Origin: Puffinus mauretanicus
Lineage: Eukaryota > Chordata > Aves > Procellariiformes > Procellariidae
Assembly: GCA_023333565.1 (NCBI GenBank)
Contig: JAJKFH010004053.1
Location: 2,418,001 to 2,482,000, forward strand
Direction: 5' to 3'
DNA: 64,000 bases
The translations under genes were made by a program, and so were the position numbers. Within the stretch, counting starts at the first letter, position 1. Each line of letters opens with the position of its first letter. Below are positions 11,202 to 22,222 of this stretch, piece after piece. The notes under the pieces were generated by a model. The model was not told the origin of the DNA. It was given only the letters and a program-made list of their open reading frames with translations, and made no database searches.

Positions 11202-13350
11202 CTAAACCGTGTACCTAAGTGCCTCATCTACACGTCTTTTAAATACTTCCAGGGATGGCGACTCAACCACTTCCCTGGGCAGCCTGTTCCAAGGCCTGAC
11301 CACTCTTTCAGTGAAGAAATTTCTCCTAATGTCCAATCTACACCTCCCTTGGTGCAACTTGAGGCCATTTCCTCTCGTCCTATCGCTAGTTACTTGGGAG
11401 AAGAGACCAACACCCACCTCGCTACAACCTCCTTTCAGGTAGTTGTAGAGCGCGATGAGGTCTCCCCTCAGCCTCCTCTCCTGCAGGCTAAACAGTCCCA
11501 GTTCCCTCAGCCGCTCCTCATAAGACTTGTGCTCCAGGCCCTTCACCAGCTTCGTTGCCCTTCTCTGGACACACTCCAGCACCTCAATGTCCTTCTTGTA
11601 GTGAGGAGTTGTCCCGGTTTCGGCTGGGATAGGGTTAAATTTCTTCTTAGTGCTGTGTTTTTGGATTTAGTATGAGAAGAATGTTGATAACACACTGATG
11701 TTTTCAGTTGTTGCTAAGTGCCCTCCTAGTCCAAGGACAGCTCCCATGCCTACTGACTGAGCTAGGTACACAAGATGGGAGGGAACATAATCAGGACAGC
11801 CAGCCCAGCTGGCTAATGGGGTATTCCATACCATGTGATGTCATGCTCAGTATATGAATGGTAGGCGTGATCCAGGAAGGGCCGATCGCTACTTGGTTAT
11901 CGGTCAGCGCGGGTGGTGAGCAATTGCATTGTGCATCACTCATTTTGTATATTCTATCATTATTTATTATCATTATTTTCCCTTTTCTGTTCTATTAAAC
12001 TGTCTTTACCTCAACCCACGAGTTTTTCTCACTCTTCCCCTTCCGATTCTCTCCCCGTCCCACTGGGGGGCGGGGGGAGTGAGTGAGCGGCTGCGTGGTA
12101 TTTGGCTACCTGCCAGGTTAAACCACGACAGGGGCCCAAAACCGAACACAGTATTCGAGGTGCAGCCTCACCAGTGCCGATCACCTCCCTACTCCTGCTG
12201 GCCACACTATTTCTGATACAGGCCAGGATGCTGTTGGCCTTCTTGGCCACCTGGGCACACTGCTGGCTCATGTTCAGCCGGCTGTCAACCAGCACCCCCA
12301 GGTCCTTTTCCTCCGGGCAGCTTTCCAGCCACTCTTCCCCAAGCCTGTAGTGTTGCCTGGGGTTGTTGTGGCCGAAGTGCAGGACCTGGCACTTGGCCTT
12401 GTTGAACCTCATACAGCTGGCCTCAGCCCATCGATCCAGCCTGTCCAGGTCCCTCTGCAGAGCCTTCCCACCCTCCAGCAGATCAACACTCCCACCCAAC
12501 TTGGTGTTGTCTGCAAACTTACTGAGGGAGCACTCAATCCCCTCATCCAGATCGTTGATAAAGATATTGATCAAGACCGGCCCCAAAACTAAGCCCTGGG
12601 GAACACCACTTGTGACAGGCCACAACTTTCCGTTGACCACAACTCTCTGGGCTTGGCCGTCCAGCCAGTTTTTTACCCAGCAAAGAGTGCACTTGTCTAG
12701 GCCGTGAGCCACCAGCTTCTCTAGGAGAATGCTGTGGGAGACAGTGTCAAAGGCTTTACTGAAGTCCAGGTAGACCACATCCACAGCCTTTCCCTCATCC
12801 ACTGGTGGGTCACCTGGTCATAGAAGGAGATCAAGTTCGTCAAGCAGGACCTGCGTTCCATGAACCCGTGCTGGCTGGGCCTGATCCCCTGGTTGTCCTG
12901 GATATGGCTCGTGAGCACCCTCAAAATGAACCGCTCCATAATCTTCCCCAGCATCGAGGTCAGGCTGACCGGCCTGTAGTTCCCCAGATCCTCCTTCCGG
13001 CCTTTCTTATAGATGGGCGTCAGATTGGCAAGCCTCCAGTCGTCCGGGACCTCCCCAGTTAACCAGGACTGCTGGTAAATGATGGAGAGTGGCTTGGCAA
13101 GCTCCTCCGCCAGCTCCCTCAGTACCCTCGGGTGGATCCCATCTGGCCCCATAGACTTGTGAGTGTCCAGGTGGCGTAGCAGGTCATTAACTGCTTCCTC
13201 TTGGATTATGGGGGGTTTATCCTGCTCTCCGTCCCTGACTTCCAGCTCAGGGGGCTGAGTACCCTGAGGATAACTGCTCTGACTATTAAAGACTGAGGCA
13301 AAAAAGGCATTAAGTACCTCAGCCTTATCCTCGTCCTCGGTGGCAATGTT
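11202..13350 (-). pseudogene. CR1 ORF2 reverse transcriptase, broken
   Basis: Reading leftward from 13350, the frame passes EVLNAFFASVFNSQ, then NYRPVSLTS and SQHGF, all CR1 reverse transcriptase signatures. A frameshift near 12800 moves it into a second frame, which carries [19 protein letters not shown] and the active-site motif. That motif reads FADN (asparagine codon at 12506-12508) instead of FADD, so a catalytic metal-binding aspartate is lost. The change is G to A in a CpG context. The frame then enters the LTR at 12130. CR1 coding resumes beyond it and runs to a stop at 11202. The gene therefore has at least three independent defects: a frameshift, an active-site substitution and an LTR insertion. 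Confidence 0.92.
11610..12130 (+). mobile_element. Solo LTR (family A, variant 1) inserted in CR1 copy b
   Basis: The LTR starts TGTCCCGGTTTCGGCTGGGA, ends TTAAACCACGACA and has no internal retroviral sequence. Flanks are GGAGT (11605-11609) and GGGGC (12131-12135). The CR1 copy at 33.6 kb shows the empty site as GTGAGGGGCCC, so the original 5-bp duplication was probably GGGGC, with two transitions on the left. It shares the U3 block (CATACCATGTGATGTCATGC) and the U5 block (CTGTCTTTACCTCAACCC) with the LTRs at 21636, 31661 and 45980. It differs from them in the middle (about 11860-11990). A polyadenylation-like ATTAAA lies at 11994-11999. The CRE-like site reads TGATGTCA (11836-11843). It is an old endogenous retrovirus relic. 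Confidence 0.9.
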
Positions 13351-15060
13351 AATTATGATATGTTAACTGCATATTTTTTAACATATATTCAGTCTTTTTT
13401 GAAAACTTCCCCTTTAAATGAATAGTAAATGATATTTGTAATAAGGACAAAATAACCAATTGATGTAAATAAGTATTTCTCAGTCGATCTCAAATAAGAG
13501 AGGTTTTCCTTGCTCTCTTATATTCTTTCTTCCATATGTCATGAATTTTCTGTGCTACTATTTCAGTTGCAACATTGTTACATAAATGTAATGGTTCACG
13601 TCATAGCTTTATGCAAACCCAGCTTTCTGACCCCAGTATATGACCATATGTGCTCCTGCTTCCATTGTTCTGTAATGTTGCCTTTATTTCCCCCTCTTCT
13701 TTCCAAGTTTTCTTTCTCCAACATTCCCACAAAAAAAAAAAAAAAAAAAAAGTTCTTCAAGATCCAATGTTATCCAATGCTAAATCTGAGATTTTAAAGA
13801 AAATTAATGTATAAAGGTAAAGATTTATCTGGACCAGATATTGGAATAAGTCCTTCACTGGAGTCAAGGGAGCCAGGCTGAGCTATCCCAGTTGACTGAT
13901 TCATTCTTAGTTTGATCTTTCTAATCTCCCTAGAAAATTTCAACACTGGCAGGAGTTGAGACAGACTTTCTGGAAAACTGTCTCCCTATGAGTGTGAAAA
14001 TCAAGTGTTCAATGAAAGGCAAATTTAATTCTTACCTGTAAATTAATGATCACAACCACATAATAAAAACAGAAATGCAGTTAATTATGAAATTAAAACA
14101 GTTTCAATTGTGGCAATATCAATACAATGTCAAAGTGACCAAGAACAATAAATACATATGCTGTTGCATAAAAAAACAAGTGCAAAAGAGTCTCTACTTT
14201 TGGTGAAAGAACTTCAGTGTTAAATCTAATGACATATTTAAATTCCTGGGAAAACCACTACCATTTTTTTTCTGGGTCTCCACTCATGTAGATTTGTTAT
14301 TAGTCCTGGAAAAACATTCCTCTTTTTTTTAGCTACACATTATTTTCACTGAAATTCTTTAGATCAGAGGTTATGTTAGTGCTGGCATTATTTATAAAAC
14401 TGTTGCTTATATTGAAATTTGACTTTTGCAGATTTCTATATTGGATATTTGGAATAGTTCTCTTTTTTGAATTAACCATCACTGTATTGTAATATGGTTT
14501 AGTATTAACAGTTACACATGCTTTATTTTCACTATGAAGGCTGACATCCATAAGCAATGTTGCCAAACACAGACTTGAGCCTGTACTCAAGACCAGCTTC
14601 TCCTAATGTCTCCATCTCTTGCACCCCAACACACGCATAGATGCAACCTGCTGCTGAGCTCTGAAGCACCCTCACAGCAAACGCGTAACCTTACCTGGCA
14701 AACCAGCATAGGGCCAAGACCTTTCTGCCATCCATACAGTGAGATCTCTCCAGGAACAAGATCTTTACAGGCCAGGGCTCAGATGATGGAGGCTGGGCTC
14801 CTTGGAGATGCTGTGTGGATGGTTTGGCTCTGAGCTGCAGAGTGCTTGAAGAAAAAGTATAGGGCATGGTGTTTATAATGAGAAAATAAATGATTGGGCC
14901 CATGCTTCAGCTAACACAAGAGACATTGCCAACAGGATGAGCACAGGTATTTGCCATAACGACCATACTAGTCACTAGCAACAATTTTTTAATGCCCTCA
15001 GAAGCTTGGGGAATGCATTAGATCAGTGGCTTAATGCAATGAGTCCCAGTAGTACACGCA
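13351..15060. other. AT-rich sequence, no gene recognised; A21 run
   Basis: No exon or classified repeat is recognised. A pyrimidine-rich stretch at about 13680-13730 runs into 21 consecutive A residues (13731-13751). The segment 14600-14840 is more GC-rich than its surroundings but shows no recognisable motif. Confidence 0.55.
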
Positions 15061-15790
15061 CCACTTTTTAAATTGATCACCAAGATTGATTGCCACTGTC
15101 AATACGGATTCCATCAAAGCTTTGCTTTAAAGGACATTAGATCACTCCTTTCAAAGTATACGCGATCCCTGCTTTTCTAGAAAATTAGATGAAAAATCTT
15201 ATCTGGACTTTACAGCAGTTTTGATAACGTGCCTCACTCGTGACTGTTGGGGAAATGAAATACTCATGTGTTGACAGGCAAAGTTCTGCCCAGATAGGAA
15301 ACTGGGAAGATGGTAAGGAAAGATAGCTTGCTTTCCCTGCATCCGTGAGTGACACTGCAATGGGGTCAAATGGATATGGCATTGACTAGGAAAAATGGCT
15401 AGCCAGAAAGAAGTCAAATTGTCTTGGTGAAGATAAGTTATATACAGCCAAAATCATTAGGATGATGAGGTAGTAGGAAATGACTTAACAAAGCTAGATA
15501 ATTTGGCAAACGTGACAGCAGATTAAATTGACAGGGTAAAAGCACGGTAATGTGCACTGGGACTAGTAATTTGCAGTACTCATATTTGTCAATGGTGTCT
15601 AAATTAACTGTGACTATGCAGGACAAAGACTTAGGCATGACTATGGACGGCTTAGCAAAATTATCTCCTACAAATTAAAGGACCTCTTGGCCTCTTTCAG
15701 GGAAAGGCACGAGACTGCATGAGCTCTTTATGAAACAGTTACTTAGGTCTACTTTGTGCATTGGGGCATTGGTGGTTTAATCACCTCAGA
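15061..15790 (+). mobile_element. Ancient CR1/L3-type LINE fossil (reverse transcriptase region)
   Basis: Several degraded reverse transcriptase landmarks occur in the right order on the plus strand. QYGFHQS at 15100-15120 matches CR1 QHGFTK. LDFTA at 15203-15217, followed after a 1-nt deletion by FDNVPH at 15220-15237, matches [22 protein letters not shown] at 15622-15651 matches [10 protein letters not shown]. Nucleotide similarity to amniote CR1/L3 consensus is clearest around 15480-15650. The VPQGS and FADD region between these is not readable. Many indels and stops show it is far older than the other CR1 copies. The right boundary is uncertain. Identification rests on motif order from memory of the family, not on an alignment. 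Confidence 0.65.
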
Positions 15791-18700
15791 TTTTCATCTG
15801 GTGCACGGTGGAGGCATCTGAAGAAGATGTGTGGAGGGAAAGGGTGTTCAGGGTATAGCTGTCTGCAGTAAGATTTGCAGTCAGTCGTAGCTTTTACCAG
15901 CTTGTTGCTTCCCACTGGCAGTTCCAGATCCCACAGCTAGACTATGTCTTTCACAGTGTCATTGTGGTGATAACGTCCATGAGAATTTGTGACCGTATTG
16001 AAACGATCATGATAGCTTCCCATCATAGCAAATCTTGACATCTGGAGGAAATATTGGTAGATAAAGAGAGAGGCATAGCTACAGCGATGTCTGTAACAAA
16101 CGATGAGTCATAATTCTCTTGCAATATTACCAGTATAACATGAAATAATAAACAACAGTAATGCTCATGCTATCTGTCACTGAAAGAAGGCTCATTAACA
16201 CCTTCTGGCTACTTCTGCAGACAAGTTGTTTTTCTAGTATTAGGAGATACTTGTATGAAGGTCTAAGGAGCAGAGGTGCAAATCTGCTGTATTTTGGTTG
16301 TTCACTGACACCCTCTTTCTCAAATTTCCTCTTCACGCCACACAGCTGTGTTTCCATTTTGGGAACTCACTATCATAACCTGTGTCATGCAGTCATACAA
16401 AAGGAAGACAAGAATGCCTTTTTCAGAAGATTTACTTGGACCAGCAGACAAAGGGCCTGATAGAGACCTAACAGCAGTCCCTGATTCTGCTCTGATCTGG
16501 GCAAGTCAAAATCAAAGCGTGGTAGCCTTTTAAGTACGTTGAGAATAGGGCTGCAATGGTCTTGTTCCCCAGCAAATCAAATTTTGGTATCTTTTACCAG
16601 CACCTTCATAAACAGTGACTGTTCCAGAGGGGGGTGAGAACAGAGGAAGCACAATCACTCTTCTGGCAACTTCACGCTGCTCTGAGCTTCTGCTTTTACA
16701 GGTGGAATTCTCTATGTGTGCACGGAAGTTTGGTTGAAGTTCATTAAATAAGAACAAGCACTTGCTTTGACTGCAGGATCTGGCTCTCAAAAGTCCCAGC
16801 AGTGTAAAGCAAAGCACAACATTTCAGTAATAGTTGTGTTGTTTCCTACCTTCACTATTCTCAGTTATTCCACACAGGTAACCTTTTATTTAGGATAGCT
16901 ATGAATATTTGTAATTACAAGGATGTAGTAGAATTACTTTTCATTAATGCAAACTGCAAAATGAGAAGATCTAATTATAATAGCAACTTAGTAAAATTAT
17001 TCTACTTTACCATGTTCCAGTGGGTTAACTTACCAACATTTGTTAAAGCACCAACAAAATCAAACCTGAGTCAGACATTCCCTACAAATTATTTATTGGG
17101 AGGCTGTGAGGAAAAAAAAAAAACCTAAGCAATTAATACAAATGAAATGGAAATAACAGCTTTGCAATCTCTCTCTCCACTTTCATTTCTCCAGTTTTAC
17201 AGCAGAGGGTATTGAAAAGAAATGTTCTGAAGTTATCTACACTTGTTTAAATAGACCTTTTAGATAGCCAAGACATTTGGAATTTTTTAGAAAAATATAT
17301 CTATCACCACAAAGCCTGATTTTCTTTAATGAAATAAGATTTGTATACTAGCTAATATTACAGTATAGATAACATTAGTATTCCTATAACTTGGACAAAA
17401 ACTGGAGAAAGCAAGTCAGTACTTAATTCTCCCTTCCCGCTCCCAACAGCTCTTTTGGTATTAGCCAAAGAACATGTGCCTATTTGTCCATGTGACAATG
17501 ACTATTCCTCCCTAAGCCAGAGTACCAGAAAATTCTAGTTTTCCTTCCTGTTGCATAAAAAAAGGAGTAAAGAAAACAGGTGGTCAGTCAGAGTGGTTGT
17601 ATTGGAGTGGTTGTCTTCCATTCACTTGCTCAAAATTTCATGTCATGCTTTAGATTTTTGAAAGGTTTCCAGAAGAATGAGGAAGGCAATAACTGTACCA
17701 TTCTGCAAGGATTTTTTAAGTTTCAGATGTTCCTTCTCAAAACAAAGATGAAACACACTAATCTGAAGGAAATTAAGTAAATAAGGAGGATTTAACAGTT
17801 TTGTTATTTGGGGAATATTTTAACATTTTCAAAACTTGTTATTTTAATTTATCTGATGTAAAAAGTTGTTAAAACATCTTTACCATATACATGAACTTTT
17901 AAATAAAAATATGGTCCTGGCATAGAAAAAAATAAAACTGTTATTTTAAAATGTGATGAAACAGGATGAATAGCAACTGCAAAAGGTATTTCAAAATGGA
18001 GTAGCCATACAGGAGCCACCTGTATCTCTTACAGAAAGCTTTTATGGGATACCTTTGCATTTCTGAGATCAAAAAGAGTACTTGCTAAAATTTCCCAAGT
18101 AGTTCTAGAAACAAGATGCTGGCAACTTGTATCTTCAGGCATTCAAGGCCTTCATTTCTGCAAACATTTTACAGGACCACATAAAGCTTCTGCTTTTTAC
18201 AGACTCTGTGCTCACAAGCTGATGTTCTCAGCTTCATCTCTCACCAACCAGCTCCAGAAATGCTAGTACTTTCCCTTGACTCAAATGTTCAGCCATATCA
18301 CTTATGATGGCCCCAGTGAGCACGGTGCTGAGCAGCGGAGATTTCGGTGGTGAAAACATTTCAGGGCCCCATCATGACTTCCCTGTTGGCTGAGGTTGAT
18401 GGTCAGATGCAAACAGAATCTGGAAGCACATGTTTGGGCTTGCTGGAGGAGCAGAGAGTAGGGGAACAGACTTTCGAGTTTCTAAGGCATTAAAGCCTTA
18501 GCTCAAGCATATGCAAGACTTGTTTCAGCCATTTCACACTAAGAACTATGCTAAGGGAAAGATTGATACACCACATCACTGCTGATCCTACGTGGAGGGT
18601 CTCTCCCTTCTCAGCCAGGCTGGATGAGATACGTGCATCTTCACCATGGTGTTATGCACAGAATTTGTTCATTTATTTCAGCCTAAGAAAATAACTACAA

Positions 18701-19440
18701 CATGAGTAAAGCTTATAGATATTAGGGGGATGCTGCGTATGAAAATACAGATTGTTCTGGATATTGTTCAGATTCTCTTAGGCTGTTAAACAGAGATTAT
18801 TTCCCTTGAAAATGATGCTACATTGATCTGCTATATGCTAAACGTCTCGGGGTAGGAGACATTTTTCAATCACTGTGCTGATGTCAGATTTTTTTGGTTT
18901 TAATTATTGACACATTCAAGACACAGGGAGATCTAGAAAAAGAGGAACTCGTGGGACTCTGCCAAAATGATATTACTGGGTTTGACTCCTCCTGACTATG
19001 ATGAGGAATTGAAATTAATATTCATGTTATATTTGCTCCACCACTTCTTCACTTCTAATGCATTTAAAATCAGCTATGCTGGCATCTTCTATGTGAAATA
19101 GTTGCATAAATGGCCAGGATTCTCCAATCAGCTTAGTCAGGCAAAGGGCATAGTCTCTTTGGAGAGGTGCTGAACAATGTTTTTCTCTTCCATTGGCAGA
19201 GCAAGGGTCTCCATCTCTTCTGGGATATGAATGTGGCTTGTATTGGAAAGTGGCAGTTAATTTTAAACTCTCATTTTAAAAATCAAAGATGTTGAGACAT
19301 CCCAGCATTGCTCAGATGGCTTACAAGGAGCACATTGCTAATGACATATATTTAAAAAATAAACTGTTTGAGACAACTTGTCAGAACTTTTAATGCAAGT
19401 TGAAGGTAAGGCATAAATTAATGTAAAATATTTTTTGAAA
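15791..19440. other. AT-rich unique sequence, no gene recognised
   Basis: Nothing with a recognisable domain or repeat signature was found. Short A runs occur (for example 12 A near 17110). Open frames are short and unremarkable. Confidence 0.55.
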
Positions 19441-20035
19441 TCACAGAATCATTTTGGTTGGAAGGGAAATCTTGAGATCATCTAGTGCAACCTCCCTGTT
19501 CAAGCAGGGGTTGCTAGAGCAGGTTGCCCAGGACCATGTACAGATGGCTTTTGAATATCTCCAAAGTTGGAAATTCTACAAGCTCTCTGGGCAACGTCTT
19601 TCAGTGTTTGACCACATTCACAGTAAAAATTGTGTTCAGATGGAATTTGTTGGTGTTTTGTGGGGTTTGGGTTTTTTTTTGTGCACATTGCCTCTTGTCC
19701 TGTCACTGGGCACGTATACACATTCATGAGATCCCCCTGAGTCTTCTCTTCTCCAGACTGAACAGTCCCAGCTCCCTCAGCCTCATATGAAAGATACTCC
19801 ATTCCCTTAAAGACCTTCATGGTCCATTGTTGGACTCGCACCAGTATGTCCATGTCTCTCTTTTGTACTGTGGAGCCCAGAACTGGACCCAGCACTACAG
19901 ATGTGTGTCACCAGTACTGAGTAGAGAGGAAGGATCACCTCCCTCCATTGTTTGGTGACCCTCTTCCTAATGTGGTGTGGGATGTCGCTGACTGCCTTTG
20001 CCATGAGAGCACACTGCTGGCTCATGGTCCCCGTT
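19441..20035 (-). mobile_element. Older CR1 LINE fragment (copy c)
   Basis: The plus strand begins TCACAGAATCATTTTGGTTG, the reverse complement of a CR1 3' end. It continues with the older CR1 signature AGCAGGTTGCCCAGGACCAT and later the conserved AGCACACTGCTGGCTCATG. Compared with the younger copies it has many substitutions, a T-rich expansion near 19670 and frame breaks. It therefore belongs to an older CR1 subfamily. Two remnants of the reverse transcriptase C-terminal region can be read on the minus strand (about 19500-19895 and 19807-20025), in different frames. It is truncated at about 20035 before the catalytic motifs. Confidence 0.88.
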
Positions 20036-21630
20036 ACTGTATGTCACTATGTCTTGCTATTTAATTCACTGTTTCCATAGAATAATAGATGTACTGGGTG
20101 CATCAAAAAGTATATAGAGAGGTTTCAAACAATTTTTAAGGCAGAAATAAGTGAGGCTTACGAGAAAGAAAGCTTTCTATCACTAAACTAGCCTAAGTTT
20201 TTTGATATCTCACTTCTTAGACAAAAAACCACTCTGGTTTTCTTCACATAAGCAGTGTTTTGAAAGTATAGTAGTCAATGCCTTGAAACGACAAACCAGA
20301 AATCATGCAATAGCTGGTAATACTGCTGAAATTTTTCTTAGATCTCAAAAAGCATGTTCATAGTTTGAAGACACCGTCTCTAGGAAATAAAAGAAAGGAA
20401 CTGTCAGAAGGATAATAGTTTTTTAACTCTTACTTTGATATTCATTATTTGTGAGATGAAACACTTGGGTCTTATGTTGAGAAATCAGCCATTGAGGCCT
20501 GCCATTAAACTCCTTCCTAACTTTGCCTTTGTTTTGTTTCATAGGCAAAGTTTGGGAAGCTCACATGAACATCTACAATAATCTAATGAAGGTTATAACG
20601 CATGCAACAGGAAAAGTCCACTGAATATATGGCTTGGAAATGTGCAATATATAAGAATTATCTTTACTGTTCAGTGGTCCTCAAAGGGCAGATATACTCA
20701 GTAACCACAAGACTTCCTCCGTTTCTCTCTCAGGGCTCTGATTCAGAAGCACTTTTGATAGCCCCCCATTTCATTGTGAGTCACGTTAAAGTACATATAC
20801 TAAAGACAAATGGCAAAGTCATATGAAGGTGCTGAACTTGGGAGGACACTGGAGCAAGTGTCATTAACTGGGTCAAACAACTCTAAAGTTATGCTGTTGA
20901 CGTCTCTGACATTTATTGCTGATAATTTGGGAAATTTCTTAATGAACCTGAAGACATAAAATCAGAGAGATGACAACATTTAAACTCTGATCATGCACTC
21001 AGTGTCTCTTCACAGAGACTTTTATACAATAAAAGTTCCCAAGTGTGAGAATGATATAAATTATGTGTACATGAGGATCCCAAGTAAAATGTGAGGTTAG
21101 CAACAAACCCTTCATTAGAACTTTTCTACACAAATATAATTGTTGTCTTGAAGGTAAATAGTTGAAAATCTGATACCAATGTGAGACTGGGAAAATGCTC
21201 GGATACTGTAGTTGTAAACCTATAAGAACGAATATTTCCAGTCAGTCATCTTTTCCTCTGCTTCTCAGCTTTTTGATAGTAGGGGTCCGAGAAAGAACAT
21301 CAATTCCTTTCTCTTGATGAACCATCATCAAAATAAGACAATTTTTTCTGTCTGTTCAGTGTTCATCTGGCTGTCTTTGGTTGCATCTAGTTGAATGAAA
21401 GAATCTAGGATTTCAATTTATACACAGGAAATACTTCCTTAAGAGAAAGAAAAGGAAGTGGAAACAATACAAGAAGAAAGAAAGAAAATGACAAATACAG
21501 ACCCTTTGGGCCTCCATCTACACTTTAGTGAGGGAAAGAGTGCATTGGCTGCACCTTACCTGAAATACTGTCTGACATCCTAATATAACAGACACTACAG
21601 GTGCTCCAGCCATGGAGTAGACCTACCAGT
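20036..21630. other. AT-rich unique sequence, no gene recognised
   Basis: No exon is recognised. At 20092-20111 the word TACTGGGTGCATCAAAAAGT resembles the end of a mariner-type DNA transposon, but no partner end is visible nearby. A purine-rich stretch lies at about 21440-21490. Confidence 0.5.
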
Positions 21631-21635
21631 CATAT

Positions 21636-22217
21636 TGTGCTGGTTTTGACTGGGATGGACTTAATTTTTTCCATAGTAGTGAGTATGGAAGGGCTATGTT
21701 TTGGATTTGTGATGAAAACAGTGTTGATAATACAGTGATGTTTTCGTTATTGCTGAGCAGTGCTTACACAGAGTCAAGGCCTTCTCTGCTCCTCACACCA
21801 CCCCACCAGTGAGTGGGCTAGGGGTGTGCAAGAAGGTGGGAGGGGACAGCTGACCCCAACTGACCAAAGGGATATTCCATACCATATGACGTCATGCTCA
21901 GCATATAAAACTGGGGGGAGAAGAAGGAAGGGGGGGGCGATGTTTGGAGTGATGACGTTTGTCTTCTCAAGTAACTGTTATGTGTGATGGAGCCCTGCTT
22001 TCCTGGAGATGGCTGAACACCTGCCTGCTGATGGGAAGGAATGAATGAATTCCTTGTTTTGCTTTGCTTGCGTGCACGGCTTTTGCTTTCCCTGTTAAAC
22101 TGTCTTTATCTCAACCCATGAGTTTTCTCACTTTTACTCTTCTGATTCTCTCCCCCATCCCACCGGGGGGACTGAGCTGTGTAATGCTTAGTTGCCTGCT
22201 AGCATTAAACTATGACA
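21636..22217 (+). mobile_element. Solo LTR (family A, variant 2)
   Basis: This 582-bp LTR starts TGTGCTGGTTTTGACTGGGA, ends TTAAACTATGACA and is flanked by an exact 5-bp target duplication CATAT (21631-21635 and 22218-22222). There is no internal retroviral region, so it is the product of LTR-LTR recombination. U3 ends with a perfect TGACGTCA and a TATAAA box. U5 carries CTGTCTTTATCTCAACCC, shared with the other family A LTRs and with the LTR at 23688. The 5-bp duplication fits ERVL-type (class III) integration. The exact published family name cannot be given from memory. Confidence 0.92.
21887..21909 (+). promoter_or_regulatory. LTR promoter core: CRE palindrome plus TATA box
   Basis: TGACGTCA (21887-21894) is the full 8-bp cAMP-response/ATF element. 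TATAAA follows at 21904-21909. The spacing is that of a compact retroviral U3 promoter. The same pair is kept in the LTR at 31661 and decayed in the other two family members. Binding and activity are inferred. Confidence 0.65.
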
Positions 22218-22222
22218 CATAT

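Larger units (their letters stand above)
11113..13350 (-). mobile_element. CR1 LINE (copy b), 5'-truncated, interrupted by a solo LTR
   Basis: This minus-strand CR1 has its tail at 11113-11140 (on the plus strand, repeated AGAATCAT) and is 5'-truncated near 13350, where CR1 coding similarity stops and AT-rich sequence begins. Without the inserted LTR the CR1 sequence is about 1.7 kb. It covers most of the reverse transcriptase domain, the C-terminal region and the 3' UTR. It is the longest CR1 in the window. No clear CR1 target duplication is seen, which is common for the family. A 9-bp inverted repeat (ATATGTTAA/TTAACATAT, 13358-13386) sits just outside the truncation point. Confidence 0.95.

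Noticed and set aside
12029..12216. Open frames crossing the CR1/LTR junction, a possible fusion protein
   Set aside because: The frame merely continues by chance from a broken CR1 into an LTR with no coding capacity.
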